Under the pieces are notes generated by a model. The model was not told where the DNA came from, ran no database searches, and saw only the letters and a program-made list of their open reading frames with translations. 64,000 nt of DNA. Source: Saccharothrix tamanrassetensis (GTDB lineage: Bacteria; Actinomycetota; Actinomycetes; Mycobacteriales; Pseudonocardiaceae). The translations under genes and the position numbers were made by a program. How positions within the stretch are numbered: the first letter of the stretch is position 1; every line of letters starts with the position of its first letter. Below, piece by piece: positions 55,672 to 64,000 of this stretch. The stretch covers positions 1 to 64,000 of the forward strand of contig NZ_JACHJN010000011.1 in NCBI RefSeq assembly GCF_014203665.1, in the 5' to 3' direction.

Positions 55672-57213
55672 TCAACGGGCGTCGTAGACCGTGGGCCCGT
55701 ACCAGGCCAACGCCGACCGCAGCTCGGCCACGTCCCGCTCCCGGCGCTTGCGGTACCGCTCGTGCGAGATCGGGTAGACCCGCAGGCCGCCCTTGTAGGA
55801 CTGGAAGCTGCCGCGCCCCAGCGTCTCCGGCACCTGCGCCGCGCCGACCAGCCACACCACCACCCACGGCCGCGAGTTCGGCCCCTCCACCTTGACCCGC
55901 GAGATCGCGTACCACGGCAGTCGGCGCTTCTGCTCGCCGCTGGACACGGTGATCCCGTCCGGTCCGACGTCGATGGTCAGCGGCGTCCTCACCGTCCCCA
56001 CCAGCAGCCTGATCGCGACCAGCGCGAAGACCCCGAACGCGAGGAACGCCGCCAACCGCACCCCGCTCTGGGCGCCGGACGCCGAGTCGGCGATCGAGCC
56101 GCAGACGACCGCGGCCAACGCGTGCGCGGCCGTCCACCCCAGGCCGACCGCCCGGGACGTCTTGAACTGCACCCCGCTCTTCTTCGACGGCGGCGTGTAC
56201 GGCCGGATCGGGCCACTCGGCGGCACGACCTTCGGCACGGCCGGCGCCGCGGCGGGCGGCGGGTCCTCCACCAGCAGCCGGGTCGGCGGTTTGCGCTCCT
56301 CGGCGAGCACCCTGGTCGGCGGCTTCGCGGGCAGCTCGCGCAGCTCGGTGTGCCGCTGCTCGACCAGCGTCCGGATCTGCGCGGGCAGCCACGACGGCTC
56401 GCTGGACGGCGGTCCGATCAGCTCCAGCAGCCGGGCGGGCGAGGGCCGGTGCAGCGGCTCGCGGACCAGGCACGGCACGATCAGCGGCACCAGGCCCGGC
56501 GGCACCCGGCTCAGGTCCGGCTCCTGGTGCACGACCCGGTAGACCAGCGCGGACGTGGCGCCCTCGCCGAACGGCCCGGCCCCGGTCGCCGCGTACACCA
56601 GCACCGAGCCCAACGCGAAGACGTCGCTCTGCGGCGAGATCTTCGACCCGACGACCTGCTCGGGCGAGAGGTAGCCGGGCGTGCCGAACACGATCCCGGC
56701 CTCGGTCAGCGCCGAGTGCTCCATCGCCCGCGCGATGCCGAAGTCGATGACCCGCGGCCCGTCGTTGGCCAGCAGCACGTTCGACGGCTTGAGGTCCCGG
56801 TGCACCAGCCCCGCGCCGTGGATCGCGACCAGCGCCTCGGCCAGCCCGCCCGCGAGCCGCCGCACGGCCCGTTCGGGCAGCGGGCCGTAGTCCTGGACGG
56901 CCTGGTGGAGGGTCGGGCCGGGCACGTACTCGGTGGCCATCCAGGGCCGGTCGGCGTCGGGGTCCGCGCCGACCACGGTGGCCGTCCAGAACCCGCCGAC
57001 CGACCGCGCCATCTCGACCTCGCGCCGGAACCGCTCCCGGAACTCCGGGTTGTCCGCGAGCTCGGCGCGCGCCACCTTCACGGCGACCGGCCGCCCGCCG
57101 CGCGAGCGGGCGAGGTAGACGGATCCCATCGCGCCTCGGCCCAGGGCGGCGAGCAGCGTGTAGTCGCCGATCCGCGGAGGGGCGTTCGGAGGCAGTGGCT
57201 GCACGACACCCAC
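55672..57213 (-). CDS. Membrane Ser/Thr protein kinase (PknB-like) with PH-like tail
   Basis: 513 residues. Kinase at about 15-270: glycine loop LGRGAMGSVYLA, VAVKVAR, catalytic HRDLKPSNVLL, DFG in VIDFGIAR and GTPGYLSPEQ. A Pro-rich linker follows, then two membrane helices (WTAAHALAAVVCG and LAAFLAFGVFALVAIRLLVG) and a C-terminal bacterial-PH-like beta domain (TIDVGPDGITVSSGEQ). There is no PASTA repeat. GTG 57213 was taken; GTG 57204 is nearly as good. Substrates are unknown; the glycosyltransferase operon lies 235 bp upstream on the same strand. Confidence 0.88.
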   Translation of the reverse strand: MGVVQPLPPNAPPRIGDYTLLAALGRGAMGSVYLARSRGGRPVAVKVARAELADNPEFRERFRREVEMARSVGGFWTATVVGADPDADRPWMATEYVPGPTLHQAVQDYGPLPERAVRRLAGGLAEALVAIHGAGLVHRDLKPSNVLLANDGPRVIDFGIARAMEHSALTEAGIVFGTPGYLSPEQVVGSKISPQSDVFALGSVLVYAATGAGPFGEGATSALVYRVVHQEPDLSRVPPGLVPLIVPCLVREPLHRPSPARLLELIGPPSSEPSWLPAQIRTLVEQRHTELRELPAKPPTRVLAEERKPPTRLLVEDPPPAAAPAVPKVVPPSGPIRPYTPPSKKSGVQFKTSRAVGLGWTAAHALAAVVCGSIADSASGAQSGVRLAAFLAFGVFALVAIRLLVGTVRTPLTIDVGPDGITVSSGEQKRRLPWYAISRVKVEGPNSRPWVVVWLVGAAQVPETLGRGSFQSYKGGLRVYPISHERYRKRRERDVAELRSALAWYGPTVYDAR

Positions 57214-57448
57214 ATTAGAGGCGTCCGGGGCCCAGGTCCGCGAAGTCGGGTAGTTCTACGCACCACAGCCCGCAGCCGGCTGCGCTCCGGCGCGCGCCAC
57301 CGGGCCCGGTCCGCACCCCCGGCCACCACCGGCGAGCCCGGTCCGGAGTCGTCGGCGGTCCGGCCCAGCGCCGGTGCAAGCGGCCCGGCCAGGGGTCGTC
57401 GACGAGCCCCGCCCCCGGCCGCCACGCCGCGAGTTCGTCCCGGGGCGG

Positions 57449-59494
57449 TCAGCGCGCTTCGGCGCGGGCCACCAGCTCGGCCGCCCTGGAGTGCCACGAG
57501 AACCGGGTCACCGACGCGCGCAGGGCGTCCGCCGGGCGCGGGCCTCCCTCGGCCAGGCTCCGCCGCACCGCCTCCACGAACTCCGCGTGGCCGCCCGCCA
57601 CCCGCACCCGGTCGGTGTAGGCCGCCAGCTCGGCGAAGTCCGTGCTCACCACCGGCAGGCCCAGGGCCAGGTACTCCTTGAGCTTGATCGGGTTGGAGTG
57701 CTTGATCCAGCTGTTGTCCTGCCACGGCATGATCGCCACGTCGAACGCCGAGCCGTAGGCCGGGATCGTGTCGTAGGGCCGGAAGCCGAGCCAGTGCACG
57801 TTCGGGTACTTGTCGAACCGCTCCATCGGGTGCGTGGCGTCGCCGATCAGCACCAGGGACGCGTCGGGCAGCTCCGCCGCGAGGCGTTCCAGCAGGTCGA
57901 AGTCGACCACGAAGTCGTCCAGCGCGCCGAAGAACCCGATCCGCGGGCCGTCGACGGCCCGGATGTCGGCCGGCCACTCGGTTTCCGGGCGGGCGGTGAA
58001 GTGGTCGACGTCCACGCCGTGGTCCAGGAAGTGGGCGCGGTCGCCGGTGCGCGGGCGTTCTTCCTCCATCAGCGCGTGGCTGACGTAGACGACGTGGTCC
58101 GAGTGCTCCAGCAGCCGGTGCTCCAACGCCTCGATCGACGCGCGGTCGGCCTCCGGGAAGTCGGAGTGCCGGTCGGAGCGGTTGAACACCAGGCTGTGCT
58201 TGCGCATCGGGGCCACCACGTCCCACGCGGTCGGGATGGTGACCATGATCACGGGTGTGCGCAGCCGCAGGGCGGTCGCGACCAGCCGGACCTGGGCGCG
58301 CACCAGCACCGCGTTCACCTTGCGCAGGAACGGCGATCCGTAGAACGGCAGCGGCAACGGGGACATCACGTAGAAGTTCGGCAGCGGCTCGCGGACGAAC
58401 TTCGCCACGCTGCGCAGCTTGCGCAGGATCCGCCGGGCCACGTGCGTGCTGTTGCCGGGCGTCGGCATCCGCATGCCGATGCTGTTGACCACCAACACCT
58501 TCCGGCGTTCGGCGACGGACCGCATCAGCTGGAAGTCCGAGTGCGCCCGGTTGTGGTACCACCAGTCCTGGGCGGAGAAGCAGATCCAGCCGTGCGCCTC
58601 ACCGGACCGACCCGGCCACTTCCGCCAGCGCAGGAGGTCGCCGACCGCCTTCCGGTGCTTTGGTTCGCGAGGCGCCCGGAGCAGTTCGTTGAGCAGCACC
58701 GCCCACCACATCGCGAACGCCGCCACACGGCCGCGGCGTTCGCGGATCATCCGCACGCGGTTCGTCGTGGCCATCGACCACAGCACGGGCGAAGTGGACT
58801 GCTCGCCGCCCAAGTGGACGGCACGGGCGCGCGGCTCGTAGCGGATGCCGTACCCGCGCTCGCCGGCGCGCAGCATGTACTCGGTCTCCTCCGAGTACAG
58901 GAAGTACCGCTCCTCCAACGTTCCCGTCGCGTTCCGGCACGCCCGGGAGACCATCCACGCGGCTCCGGTCACCCAGTCCGCCGCGCCCGCCGTCTCGTAG
59001 TGGCGCTGACCCACCACCACTTCGCCCAACGCCTCGACGCGGCCGGCACGGGTGCCGCCCAGCACAGCCTCACCCAGGGCGCGCAACGGGTTCGGCGCGC
59101 GGCGCAGGGACAGCTGCTGGGTGCCGTCGGCGTTGAACAACCGGGGTGCGGCGATGCCGGTGCCGGGCAGGGCGAGCGTGGCGCGCAGCACCGCGATCGC
59201 GTCCGGCTCCAGCCGCACGTCCGGGTTGAGCACCAGGATGTCGCAGTCCGGCGCGGCGGCGAACCCGGCGTTGACGCCCGCCGCGAAACCGTCGTTCGTC
59301 GGCCGCGCCACGATCTGCGCGTCCGGCGCGACGCGCGCCACCACGTCCCGCGTGTCGTCGGTGGACGCGTTGTCCACCACGACCACCCGGCCGTCCGGTT
59401 CGGACTCCAGCGCCACGGCGATCGACCGGAGGCACTCCTCCACCACGTCGGCACTGTGATAGGTCACTACGACCACGGCGAGCGGCACGGTCAC
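57449..59494 (-). CDS. Two-domain glycosyltransferase (GT2-like + GT-B fold)
   Basis: 681 residues from GTG 59494, which overlaps the stop of the WecG-type gene (GTGA). Residues about 1-260 are a GT-A family 2 transferase (VVVTYHSADVVEECLRSI, VVDNASTDDTRDV, ILVLNPDVRLEPDA, EETEYMLRAGERGYG). From about 330 a GT-B transferase starts (VLVVNSIGMRMPTPGN, FLDHGVDVDHF, IGFFGALDDFVVDFDLL, PIKLKEYLALGLPVVST, FAELAAYTDRV). The order suggests two successive sugar transfers to one cell-surface polymer, perhaps using rhamnosyl-like donors. Inferred from fold only. Confidence 0.85.
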   Translation of the reverse strand: MTVPLAVVVVTYHSADVVEECLRSIAVALESEPDGRVVVVDNASTDDTRDVVARVAPDAQIVARPTNDGFAAGVNAGFAAAPDCDILVLNPDVRLEPDAIAVLRATLALPGTGIAAPRLFNADGTQQLSLRRAPNPLRALGEAVLGGTRAGRVEALGEVVVGQRHYETAGAADWVTGAAWMVSRACRNATGTLEERYFLYSEETEYMLRAGERGYGIRYEPRARAVHLGGEQSTSPVLWSMATTNRVRMIRERRGRVAAFAMWWAVLLNELLRAPREPKHRKAVGDLLRWRKWPGRSGEAHGWICFSAQDWWYHNRAHSDFQLMRSVAERRKVLVVNSIGMRMPTPGNSTHVARRILRKLRSVAKFVREPLPNFYVMSPLPLPFYGSPFLRKVNAVLVRAQVRLVATALRLRTPVIMVTIPTAWDVVAPMRKHSLVFNRSDRHSDFPEADRASIEALEHRLLEHSDHVVYVSHALMEEERPRTGDRAHFLDHGVDVDHFTARPETEWPADIRAVDGPRIGFFGALDDFVVDFDLLERLAAELPDASLVLIGDATHPMERFDKYPNVHWLGFRPYDTIPAYGSAFDVAIMPWQDNSWIKHSNPIKLKEYLALGLPVVSTDFAELAAYTDRVRVAGGHAEFVEAVRRSLAEGGPRPADALRASVTRFSWHSRAAELVARAEAR

Positions 59495-60270
59495 TTCTCC
59501 CGGCTGAAGCGGAGGCGGAGGGCGTCGGACAGCAGGCGGAACGCGAACGGCAGGTCGTCGCGGAGGTAGCGCTTGGCCAGCCGGCGCGGTTCGAGGGCGA
59601 GGCGGTGCAGCCACTCCGCGCCCATCTTCTGCACCACGCCGGACGCCCGGCGGAACTCGCCCGCCGCCATCGGGATGCCCGCGCCGCAGCCCAGGAACCA
59701 GGCTTGCGGCAGTTCCGCGCGCAGCAGCCTGATCAGCCGTTCCTGCTTGGGGAAACCCAGACCCACCAACACCAGGTCCGGTTTGCCCTGCACGACCTTC
59801 GCCACGGCTTCCGCGGTGGCTGCCGGGTCGGTGTCGAAGCCGAACGGCGGCGAGTCGGTGCCCGCGATCCGCAGTCCGGGGTACCGCGCCCGCAACACCT
59901 CGGCCGCCTTCTCCGGGATGCCCTCGTCGCCGCCCAGCAGGTAGACCGAGCGGCCCTCCCGCGCGGCGGCCTCGGACAGGGTGAACACCAGGGACGCCCC
60001 GGTGACCCGTTCCGGCACCCGGACGCCCGCCAGCCGGCCCGCCCACACCACGGGCATGCCGTCGGCGACGACCATTTCGGACTCGGCGACCAGCGCGGCC
60101 AGTCCGGGGGTGCGGGTCGCGGCGCGGACGATGTCCACGTTCGCGGTGACGATCGCGCCGCCCTCGCCTTGCTGCCACGCCCGCGCGACGTGGTCGGCGA
60201 CACCGGATTCGCTGACGGACCACACGTCGACGGCACCCACCCGGACGTGGGGCGGCGGGATCTGCGGCAT
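59491..60270 (-). CDS. WecG/TagA/CpsF-family glycosyltransferase
   Basis: 259 residues. Family GT26 motifs: IVTANVDIVRAATRTPGLAA, VVADGMPVVWAGRLAGV, YLLGGDEGIPEKAAEVLR, VLVGLGFPKQERLI and GCGAGIPMAAGEFRRA. Members add a ManNAc/ManNAcA or similar sugar to a lipid-linked precursor of a wall or capsule polymer. Translationally coupled to the downstream two-domain glycosyltransferase. Divergent from the MFS gene, with repeated GGTAAC words between. Confidence 0.88.
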   Translation of the reverse strand: MPQIPPPHVRVGAVDVWSVSESGVADHVARAWQQGEGGAIVTANVDIVRAATRTPGLAALVAESEMVVADGMPVVWAGRLAGVRVPERVTGASLVFTLSEAAAREGRSVYLLGGDEGIPEKAAEVLRARYPGLRIAGTDSPPFGFDTDPAATAEAVAKVVQGKPDLVLVGLGFPKQERLIRLLRAELPQAWFLGCGAGIPMAAGEFRRASGVVQKMGAEWLHRLALEPRRLAKRYLRDDLPFAFRLLSDALRLRFSREK

Positions 60271-60299
60271 ACCCGCGTCATCGGGTTCGGGCAGGTCCC

Positions 60300-60354
60300 C
60301 GTTACCGGTGGAGGACGTGATCGACGACGCGGTAACGGCTACCGGCGGTAACCG
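60300..60354. promoter_or_regulatory. GGTAAC repeats in the divergent wecG-type/MFS gap
   Basis: CGTTACCG (60300-60307) and CGGTAACG (60330-60337) form an inverted repeat; a third copy, CGGTAACCG, is at 60346-60354. GATAAC (60355-60360) ends 5 bases before the MFS ATG and may be its -10. The 95-bp gap is mostly these repeats, as expected for an operator shared by two divergent genes. Confidence 0.4.
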
Positions 60355-60365
60355 ATAACGAGGTC

Positions 60366-61565
60366 ATGTACGTCGCTTCCGTCCGGCCGTCGGAACGGGT
60401 CAAGGGCAAGGTGCCCGGCACCGTCGTGGCGCTGGGCACGGTGAGCCTGCTGACCGACGTGTCGGCCGAGATGATCACCGCGTTCATGCCGGTCTACCTG
60501 CTCTACACGCTGCAGATGGGTTACGCGCAGTTCGGCATCCTGGACGGTCTGTACACGGGCGCGACGGCCGTCCTGCGGCTCGTCGGCGGGCACCTCTCCG
60601 ACCGCACCCGCCGGCACAAGGCGGTCGCCGGCGCCGGTTACGCACTGTCCGCGGTCACCAAGCTGCTCTTCCCGTTGGTCGGCGCGAACGCGTTCGGCAT
60701 CGGCGCGACGATGGCCGCCGACCGCGCGGGCAAGGGCCTGCGGACCGCGCCGCGCGACGCGCTGATCTCGCTGGCCACTCCCCCGGAGCGGCTCGGCGTG
60801 GCGTTCGGCCTGCACCGCAGCATGGACACGGTGGGCGCGCTGCTCGGCCCGCTGATCACGTTCCTGCTGCTGGCCCAGATCGGCATCGTGGCCGGTCCGG
60901 TGTTCGTGATCAGCGCGTGCTTCGCGGTGGTCGGGCTGATCGTGCTGATCGCGTTCGTGCGGGAGAACGCCGGCGAGGCGAAGCGGGGGCCGAAGCCATC
61001 GGTCAAGGCCGGCCTGGCCCTGCTGAAGGACGCGGGCTACCGCAAGGTCGCGATCACCGCCGCCGTGCTGGGGCTGGCGACGGTGTCCGACGCGTTCGTC
61101 TTCATCCTGGTGCAGCAGGCCACCGGCATCCCGCTGGCCTACCTCCCGTTGATGCCGTTGGGCACGGCCCTGGTGTTCCTGGTGGCCGCCGCGCCGATGG
61201 GCCGGCTCGCGGACAAGGTCGGGCGCCGGCCGGTCTTCCTCGCCGGGCACGTGTTGCTGCTGGCCGTCTACCTCCTGCTGCTCGCCCCGGACAGCGGGTA
61301 CTTCGGCGTCGGCGCCGCCCTGCTGCTGCACGGCCTGTTCTACGCCGCCACGGACGGGGTCCTGTCCGCTCAGGTGAGCGCCCTGGTGCCCGAATCGCTG
61401 CGCGCGTCCGGTCTTTCCGTGGTGCAGACGGGCCAGGCTCTCACCCGGTTGGTCTCCTCGGTCGGATTCGGCTTCCTGCTCCAGTTCGCCGCGTTCGGCA
61501 CCGCCGTTCACGCGGCGATCGGCGCATTGGCGCTGGCGATCGTGCTGGCTTGGCGAATGTCCTGA
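60366..61565 (+). CDS. MFS transporter
   Basis: 399 residues, 12 predicted membrane helices. The loop 2-3 signature is GGHLSDRTRRHKAV and a second half-repeat GRLADKVGRRPV. Conserved stretches DRAGKGLRTAPRDALIS and GVAFGLHRSMDTVGALLGP resemble a subset of MFS exporters that carry such a motif after helix 4. The substrate is unknown; adjacency to glycosyltransferases may be coincidental. Confidence 0.87.
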   Translation: MYVASVRPSERVKGKVPGTVVALGTVSLLTDVSAEMITAFMPVYLLYTLQMGYAQFGILDGLYTGATAVLRLVGGHLSDRTRRHKAVAGAGYALSAVTKLLFPLVGANAFGIGATMAADRAGKGLRTAPRDALISLATPPERLGVAFGLHRSMDTVGALLGPLITFLLLAQIGIVAGPVFVISACFAVVGLIVLIAFVRENAGEAKRGPKPSVKAGLALLKDAGYRKVAITAAVLGLATVSDAFVFILVQQATGIPLAYLPLMPLGTALVFLVAAAPMGRLADKVGRRPVFLAGHVLLLAVYLLLLAPDSGYFGVGAALLLHGLFYAATDGVLSAQVSALVPESLRASGLSVVQTGQALTRLVSSVGFGFLLQFAAFGTAVHAAIGALALAIVLAWRMS

Positions 61566-61589
61566 TTCCGCACCCACCGGACCGATATC

Positions 61590-62291
61590 GTGGACGCGTC
61601 ACAGCGAAGCGATCCGGAGTCGCCGTTGAAACGTCCGTGGTGGGTGATCCAGCTGTTGTGGGCGGTCCCGCTGCTGCTCGGCGTGTCCGCTTTCGTGGTG
61701 TGGCTGCTGTTGCTGGGCAACAAGGGGCAGGGCATCGCCGACGCGGTGTCCGTGCTGGTCGGGACCGTCTCGTTGGTCGTGGCGGTGCTGGGGTTGCAGC
61801 ACTCCTCGGGCCGCAGGAATGCGGAACCACGTCGGCAAGGACCCCGCAAACCGCTGCCGCGCTGGATTTTCGCCGCGGCGGGTGCGGCGATCGGCGCAAT
61901 CGCCGGTCTGTTCTTCTGGCTGGTCGTGGTGAAACCGGACGTGCCGGTCACCGATTTGGCGGAAATATCCAATGGCAATCAAATGACCGACGGTGAGCAG
62001 GCCAGCTTCCGCGTTCCGGGCACGCCACCCGAACGGCGGTATCTGTTCATCACGCCGGTCCTGGTGAACCACGAGTCCGTGGGCGACTGCGTCGGTTCGG
62101 CGCAGCTCACCGTCACGCTCGTCCGGGACGGCCGCAAGGACCCGCCGCTGCAAGGGCGGCTGCCCGGCGGAGAGGTCCGGCTCGACCTGGCAGGAACCAC
62201 CCGCGAGGCGCGGGTGCTGATCGCGCTGTCCATGCCGGACCAGGCCTGCACCGTCGACCTCGGCCTGAGCGAAGCCGTCCTCTACAACTGA
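61590..62291 (+). CDS. Membrane protein of unknown function
   Basis: 233 residues. Three hydrophobic helices: VIQLLWAVPLLLGVSAFVVW, SVLVGTVSLVVAVLGLQ and IFAAAGAAIGAIAGLFFWLV, then an extracytoplasmic beta-rich domain of about 110 residues (RRYLFITPVLVNHESVGD, RLDLAGTTREARVLIALS). The GTG at 61590 is chosen as the family-free first start after the MFS stop; GATATC lies 2 bases before it. It is followed 11 bp later by a solute-binding lipoprotein. The product's role is not recognised. Confidence 0.6.
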   Translation: MDASQRSDPESPLKRPWWVIQLLWAVPLLLGVSAFVVWLLLLGNKGQGIADAVSVLVGTVSLVVAVLGLQHSSGRRNAEPRRQGPRKPLPRWIFAAAGAAIGAIAGLFFWLVVVKPDVPVTDLAEISNGNQMTDGEQASFRVPGTPPERRYLFITPVLVNHESVGDCVGSAQLTVTLVRDGRKDPPLQGRLPGGEVRLDLAGTTREARVLIALSMPDQACTVDLGLSEAVLYN

Positions 62292-62302
62292 GGGGAACCC
62301 GG

Positions 62303-63145
62303 ATGACCACGAACAGGGTCGCCGCCGCACTCGTCGCGCTGGTCGCACTGGCCGCGTGCACCGCGCCGCCCGCGCAGCAGCCGGCCCGGTCGGCCGACCC
62401 GAAGCCGGCGTCGCACCCGGTCAACGTCGGCGTCGGCACGGACATCCCGGGCATGGCGGTGTTCGACCCCAAGTCGCACGTGCGGCGCGGGTTCGACGTC
62501 GACCTGTACCAGTGGCTGGGCAACAACACCGAGCCGAAGTTCACCCCGGTGGAGGTGGACGTGCTGGTCCCGCACCGGGTCGACGCGCTCGTCGCGGGCG
62601 AGGTCGAACTGGTGGTGCACGTGTTCTCGATCACCGACGAGCGCCGGCTCAGGATCTCCTTCGCCGGTCCGTACCTGGTCACCCAGCAGGGCGTGATGGT
62701 GCGCCAGGGCGACAAGCGCATCGAGACCATCGACGACCTGGCCGGGAAGACGGTGTGCGCGCAGACCGACAGCACGTCGTACGCCCAGCTGAACTCGGGC
62801 TCGCTCAAGGGCAAGGTCACCACGACCACCGACGACAGCACGCGCGGCTGCGTCGACCGGCTGTTGCGCCAGGAGGTGGACGCCGCGTCCACCGACGAAC
62901 TCGTCCTGCGCGGCTTCGCCCAGCAGACGCCGGGCCTGGAGGTGCTCGACCTGCGGTTCGGAACGAAGGAGCGCTACGGCATCGGCCTGCCGAAGGGTGA
63001 CCGCGAGCTGTGCGAACGGATGACCGAGGGCATCCGGACGTTCATCACCAACGGCCTGTGGGACCAGTTCTTCCGGACGAACTTCGGCGACATCCCCTCG
63101 GAGACCTACCGACCGGACCCGTACCGGCTCGACCCGTGCACGTGA
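62303..63145 (+). CDS. Family 3 solute-binding lipoprotein
   Basis: 280 residues with a lipobox LAAC (Cys19) after MTTNRVAAALVALV. Bacterial solute-binding protein family 3 core: GFDVDLYQWLGN, VDALVAGEVELVVHVFSITD, ISFAGPYLVTQQGVMVRQ, DLAGKTVCAQTDSTSYAQ. No ABC permease or ATPase genes follow, so it may act as a sensor or partner of the preceding membrane protein. The stop lies inside a hairpin loop. Confidence 0.8.
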   Translation: MTTNRVAAALVALVALAACTAPPAQQPARSADPKPASHPVNVGVGTDIPGMAVFDPKSHVRRGFDVDLYQWLGNNTEPKFTPVEVDVLVPHRVDALVAGEVELVVHVFSITDERRLRISFAGPYLVTQQGVMVRQGDKRIETIDDLAGKTVCAQTDSTSYAQLNSGSLKGKVTTTTDDSTRGCVDRLLRQEVDAASTDELVLRGFAQQTPGLEVLDLRFGTKERYGIGLPKGDRELCERMTEGIRTFITNGLWDQFFRTNFGDIPSETYRPDPYRLDPCT

Positions 63146-63161
63146 GCACGGGTCGAGCCGG
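63124..63161. terminator. Bidirectional hairpin overlapping a stop codon
   Basis: A perfect 16-bp stem (63124-63139 with 63146-63161; CCGGCTCGACCCGTGC and its complement) with a 6-base loop containing the TGA at 63143-63145. The hairpin ends 8 bp before the stop of the convergent beta-propeller gene. Confidence 0.75.
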
Positions 63162-63169
63162 CAGTCGCC

Positions 63170-64000
63170 TTACAGCAAGCCGATCGTGCCGTGCGAGACG
63201 GACGGGCCGTGCGTGACGTCGCCGGGGTACGCGGCGGTGTAGCCCCGGAGCAGCGTCGCCAGACCCACCAGCAGCGGCACGTCCGCGTTGCAGGTGGCCT
63301 TGCCGACCGAGTTGGTCACCGCCGTGCACAGCGGGTGCCCCTTGACGGTGCGGAACGCGACCGTCTTGCCGACCACCGGTCTCCCGGTGTGCGACTCGGT
63401 GAGCTTCGCGTTCATGCCGCGCACGGTGAACCCGAGCAACCGCAGTTGCAGTGACGCGTGGCCGGCGACGAGCTTGGTCGGGGCGGGCGGCACGGCGTGG
63501 ATGGCGACGCCGACCGGGTTGGTGCCGACCGCGAGCGTGCCGACCACCGACAGGGATGCGGTGTCCACAATGGATACCGTTCCGCTGTTGAAGTTGGTCA
63601 CGTACGCCTTGGCGCCGTCCGGCGTGAGCGCCACACCGATCGGCCGGTCGCCGACCGGGACCGCGGCGACCGGGGCCATCGCGTTGACGTCCACCGCGGA
63701 GAGCGTGTCGCCCTCGCTGTTGGTGACGAACGCGCGGGAGCCGTCCGGTGAGATCGCGATGCCGTGCGGGGTGAAGCTCACCGGGATGGTCCCGACGACG
63801 GCGTTGCCGGCCACCGACACCACGGCCACGTTGTTGGAGAACTTGTTGACCACCAACAGCTTCGTACCATCCGGCGTCACCGCGACGGCGGTCGGCGTGT
63901 TGCCGGTGGGGATTTCCGTGATCTCGGTGTTGGTCGTGGTGTCGACCACGGACACCGTGCCCGCGCCCACCACGTCGTGCGCCACGTAGAGGCGCGTACC
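63170..64000 (-). CDS. YVTN-type beta-propeller protein with C-terminal Ig-like domain (5' end off the window)
   Basis: At least 276 residues; the frame stays open to the right edge (codons 63986-64000 read GTRLY), so the start lies outside. It shows repeated YncE-like blades of the form VSVVDTTTNTE, VAVTPDGTKLLVVN, GIAISPDGSRAFVTN and GVALTPDGAKAYVTN, each with NxxxxxV. From about residue 170 of this part comes an Ig-like beta region (VVGKTVAFRTVKGH, AYPGDVTHGPS). Surface or periplasmic function is likely, but the signal peptide is not in the window. Confidence 0.8.
   Translation of the reverse strand, partial: GTRLYVAHDVVGAGTVSVVDTTTNTEITEIPTGNTPTAVAVTPDGTKLLVVNKFSNNVAVVSVAGNAVVGTIPVSFTPHGIAISPDGSRAFVTNSEGDTLSAVDVNAMAPVAAVPVGDRPIGVALTPDGAKAYVTNFNSGTVSIVDTASLSVVGTLAVGTNPVGVAIHAVPPAPTKLVAGHASLQLRLLGFTVRGMNAKLTESHTGRPVVGKTVAFRTVKGHPLCTAVTNSVGKATCNADVPLLVGLATLLRGYTAAYPGDVTHGPSVSHGTIGLL

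Overview
The window reads as chromosome of a very G+C-rich, high-GC Gram-positive actinomycete. The gene types (SARP/AfsR regulators, F420-type PPOX proteins, a fused CobIJ, ECF factors with SnoaL-like tails, a DUF3618/DUF4235 cassette, many GTG starts and apparently leaderless promoters) fit the Pseudonocardiales (Saccharothrix/Actinosynnema/Lentzea-like). That placement is an inference. I saw no tRNA, rRNA, CRISPR array or complete insertion sequence. The left edge holds the last 31 codons of an IS5-like transposase.

Layout. 0.3-10.3 kb: a hemerythrin-like protein, xylulokinase, an AfsR-type SARP regulator followed by a membrane HTH-STAND-WD40 protein, a LapA-like membrane protein and a LacI repressor. 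10.5-21.6 kb: a corrin-ring (vitamin B12) cluster, cobN behind a cobalamin riboswitch, divergent cobG-cobH-cobIJ, then cobK, cbiD, cobM, cobL and a small PPOX protein. 21.7-25.8 kb: a shortened PheS-like protein (SrmL type), a second PPOX protein, a class V PLP enzyme, thioredoxin with a SigR-type promoter, and a VOC/AraC pair. 26-35.7 kb: an ECF sigma factor divergent from an alpha/beta hydrolase, a holin-X/DUF3618/DUF4235 envelope operon, a crotonase, a PAP2 protein, a secreted protein of unknown role, two more hydrolases, an AraC regulator and a small LLM oxidoreductase.

35.8-42.3 kb is a sulfonate/organosulfur operon: a 27-codon leader peptide of the actinobacterial RRHVDxxRxxSAxC kind, a ROK-fold regulator, a TauD-type dioxygenase (whose middle is read out of frame), an SsuA/SsuC/SsuB importer and a DszA/NtaA-type FMN monooxygenase. 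42.4-50.4 kb: a 692-residue beta-helix repeat protein with a membrane tail, Tex, an epimerase, a CrtI-like oxidoreductase and an SRPBCC protein. 50.7-55.6 kb: a large LuxR-family ATPase regulator facing a YciI-LuxR fusion, a frame-broken GNAT gene and an enoyl-CoA hydratase. 55.7-64 kb: a Ser/Thr kinase, a two-domain glycosyltransferase with a WecG/TagA-type partner, an MFS exporter, a membrane protein/solute-binding lipoprotein pair, and the 3' part of a YVTN beta-propeller gene running off the right edge.

Points most worth a second look: the leader-peptide/ROK sulfur operon and the compensating frameshifts in its dioxygenase; the PheS-like mystery ligase; the YciI-LuxR regulator; the glycosyltransferase fusion; and several young minisatellites, one of which has lengthened CobL by repeating its own terminal hexapeptide. 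The two frame-broken genes carry single-base indels in C/G runs, so sequence error must be excluded before calling them pseudogenes.
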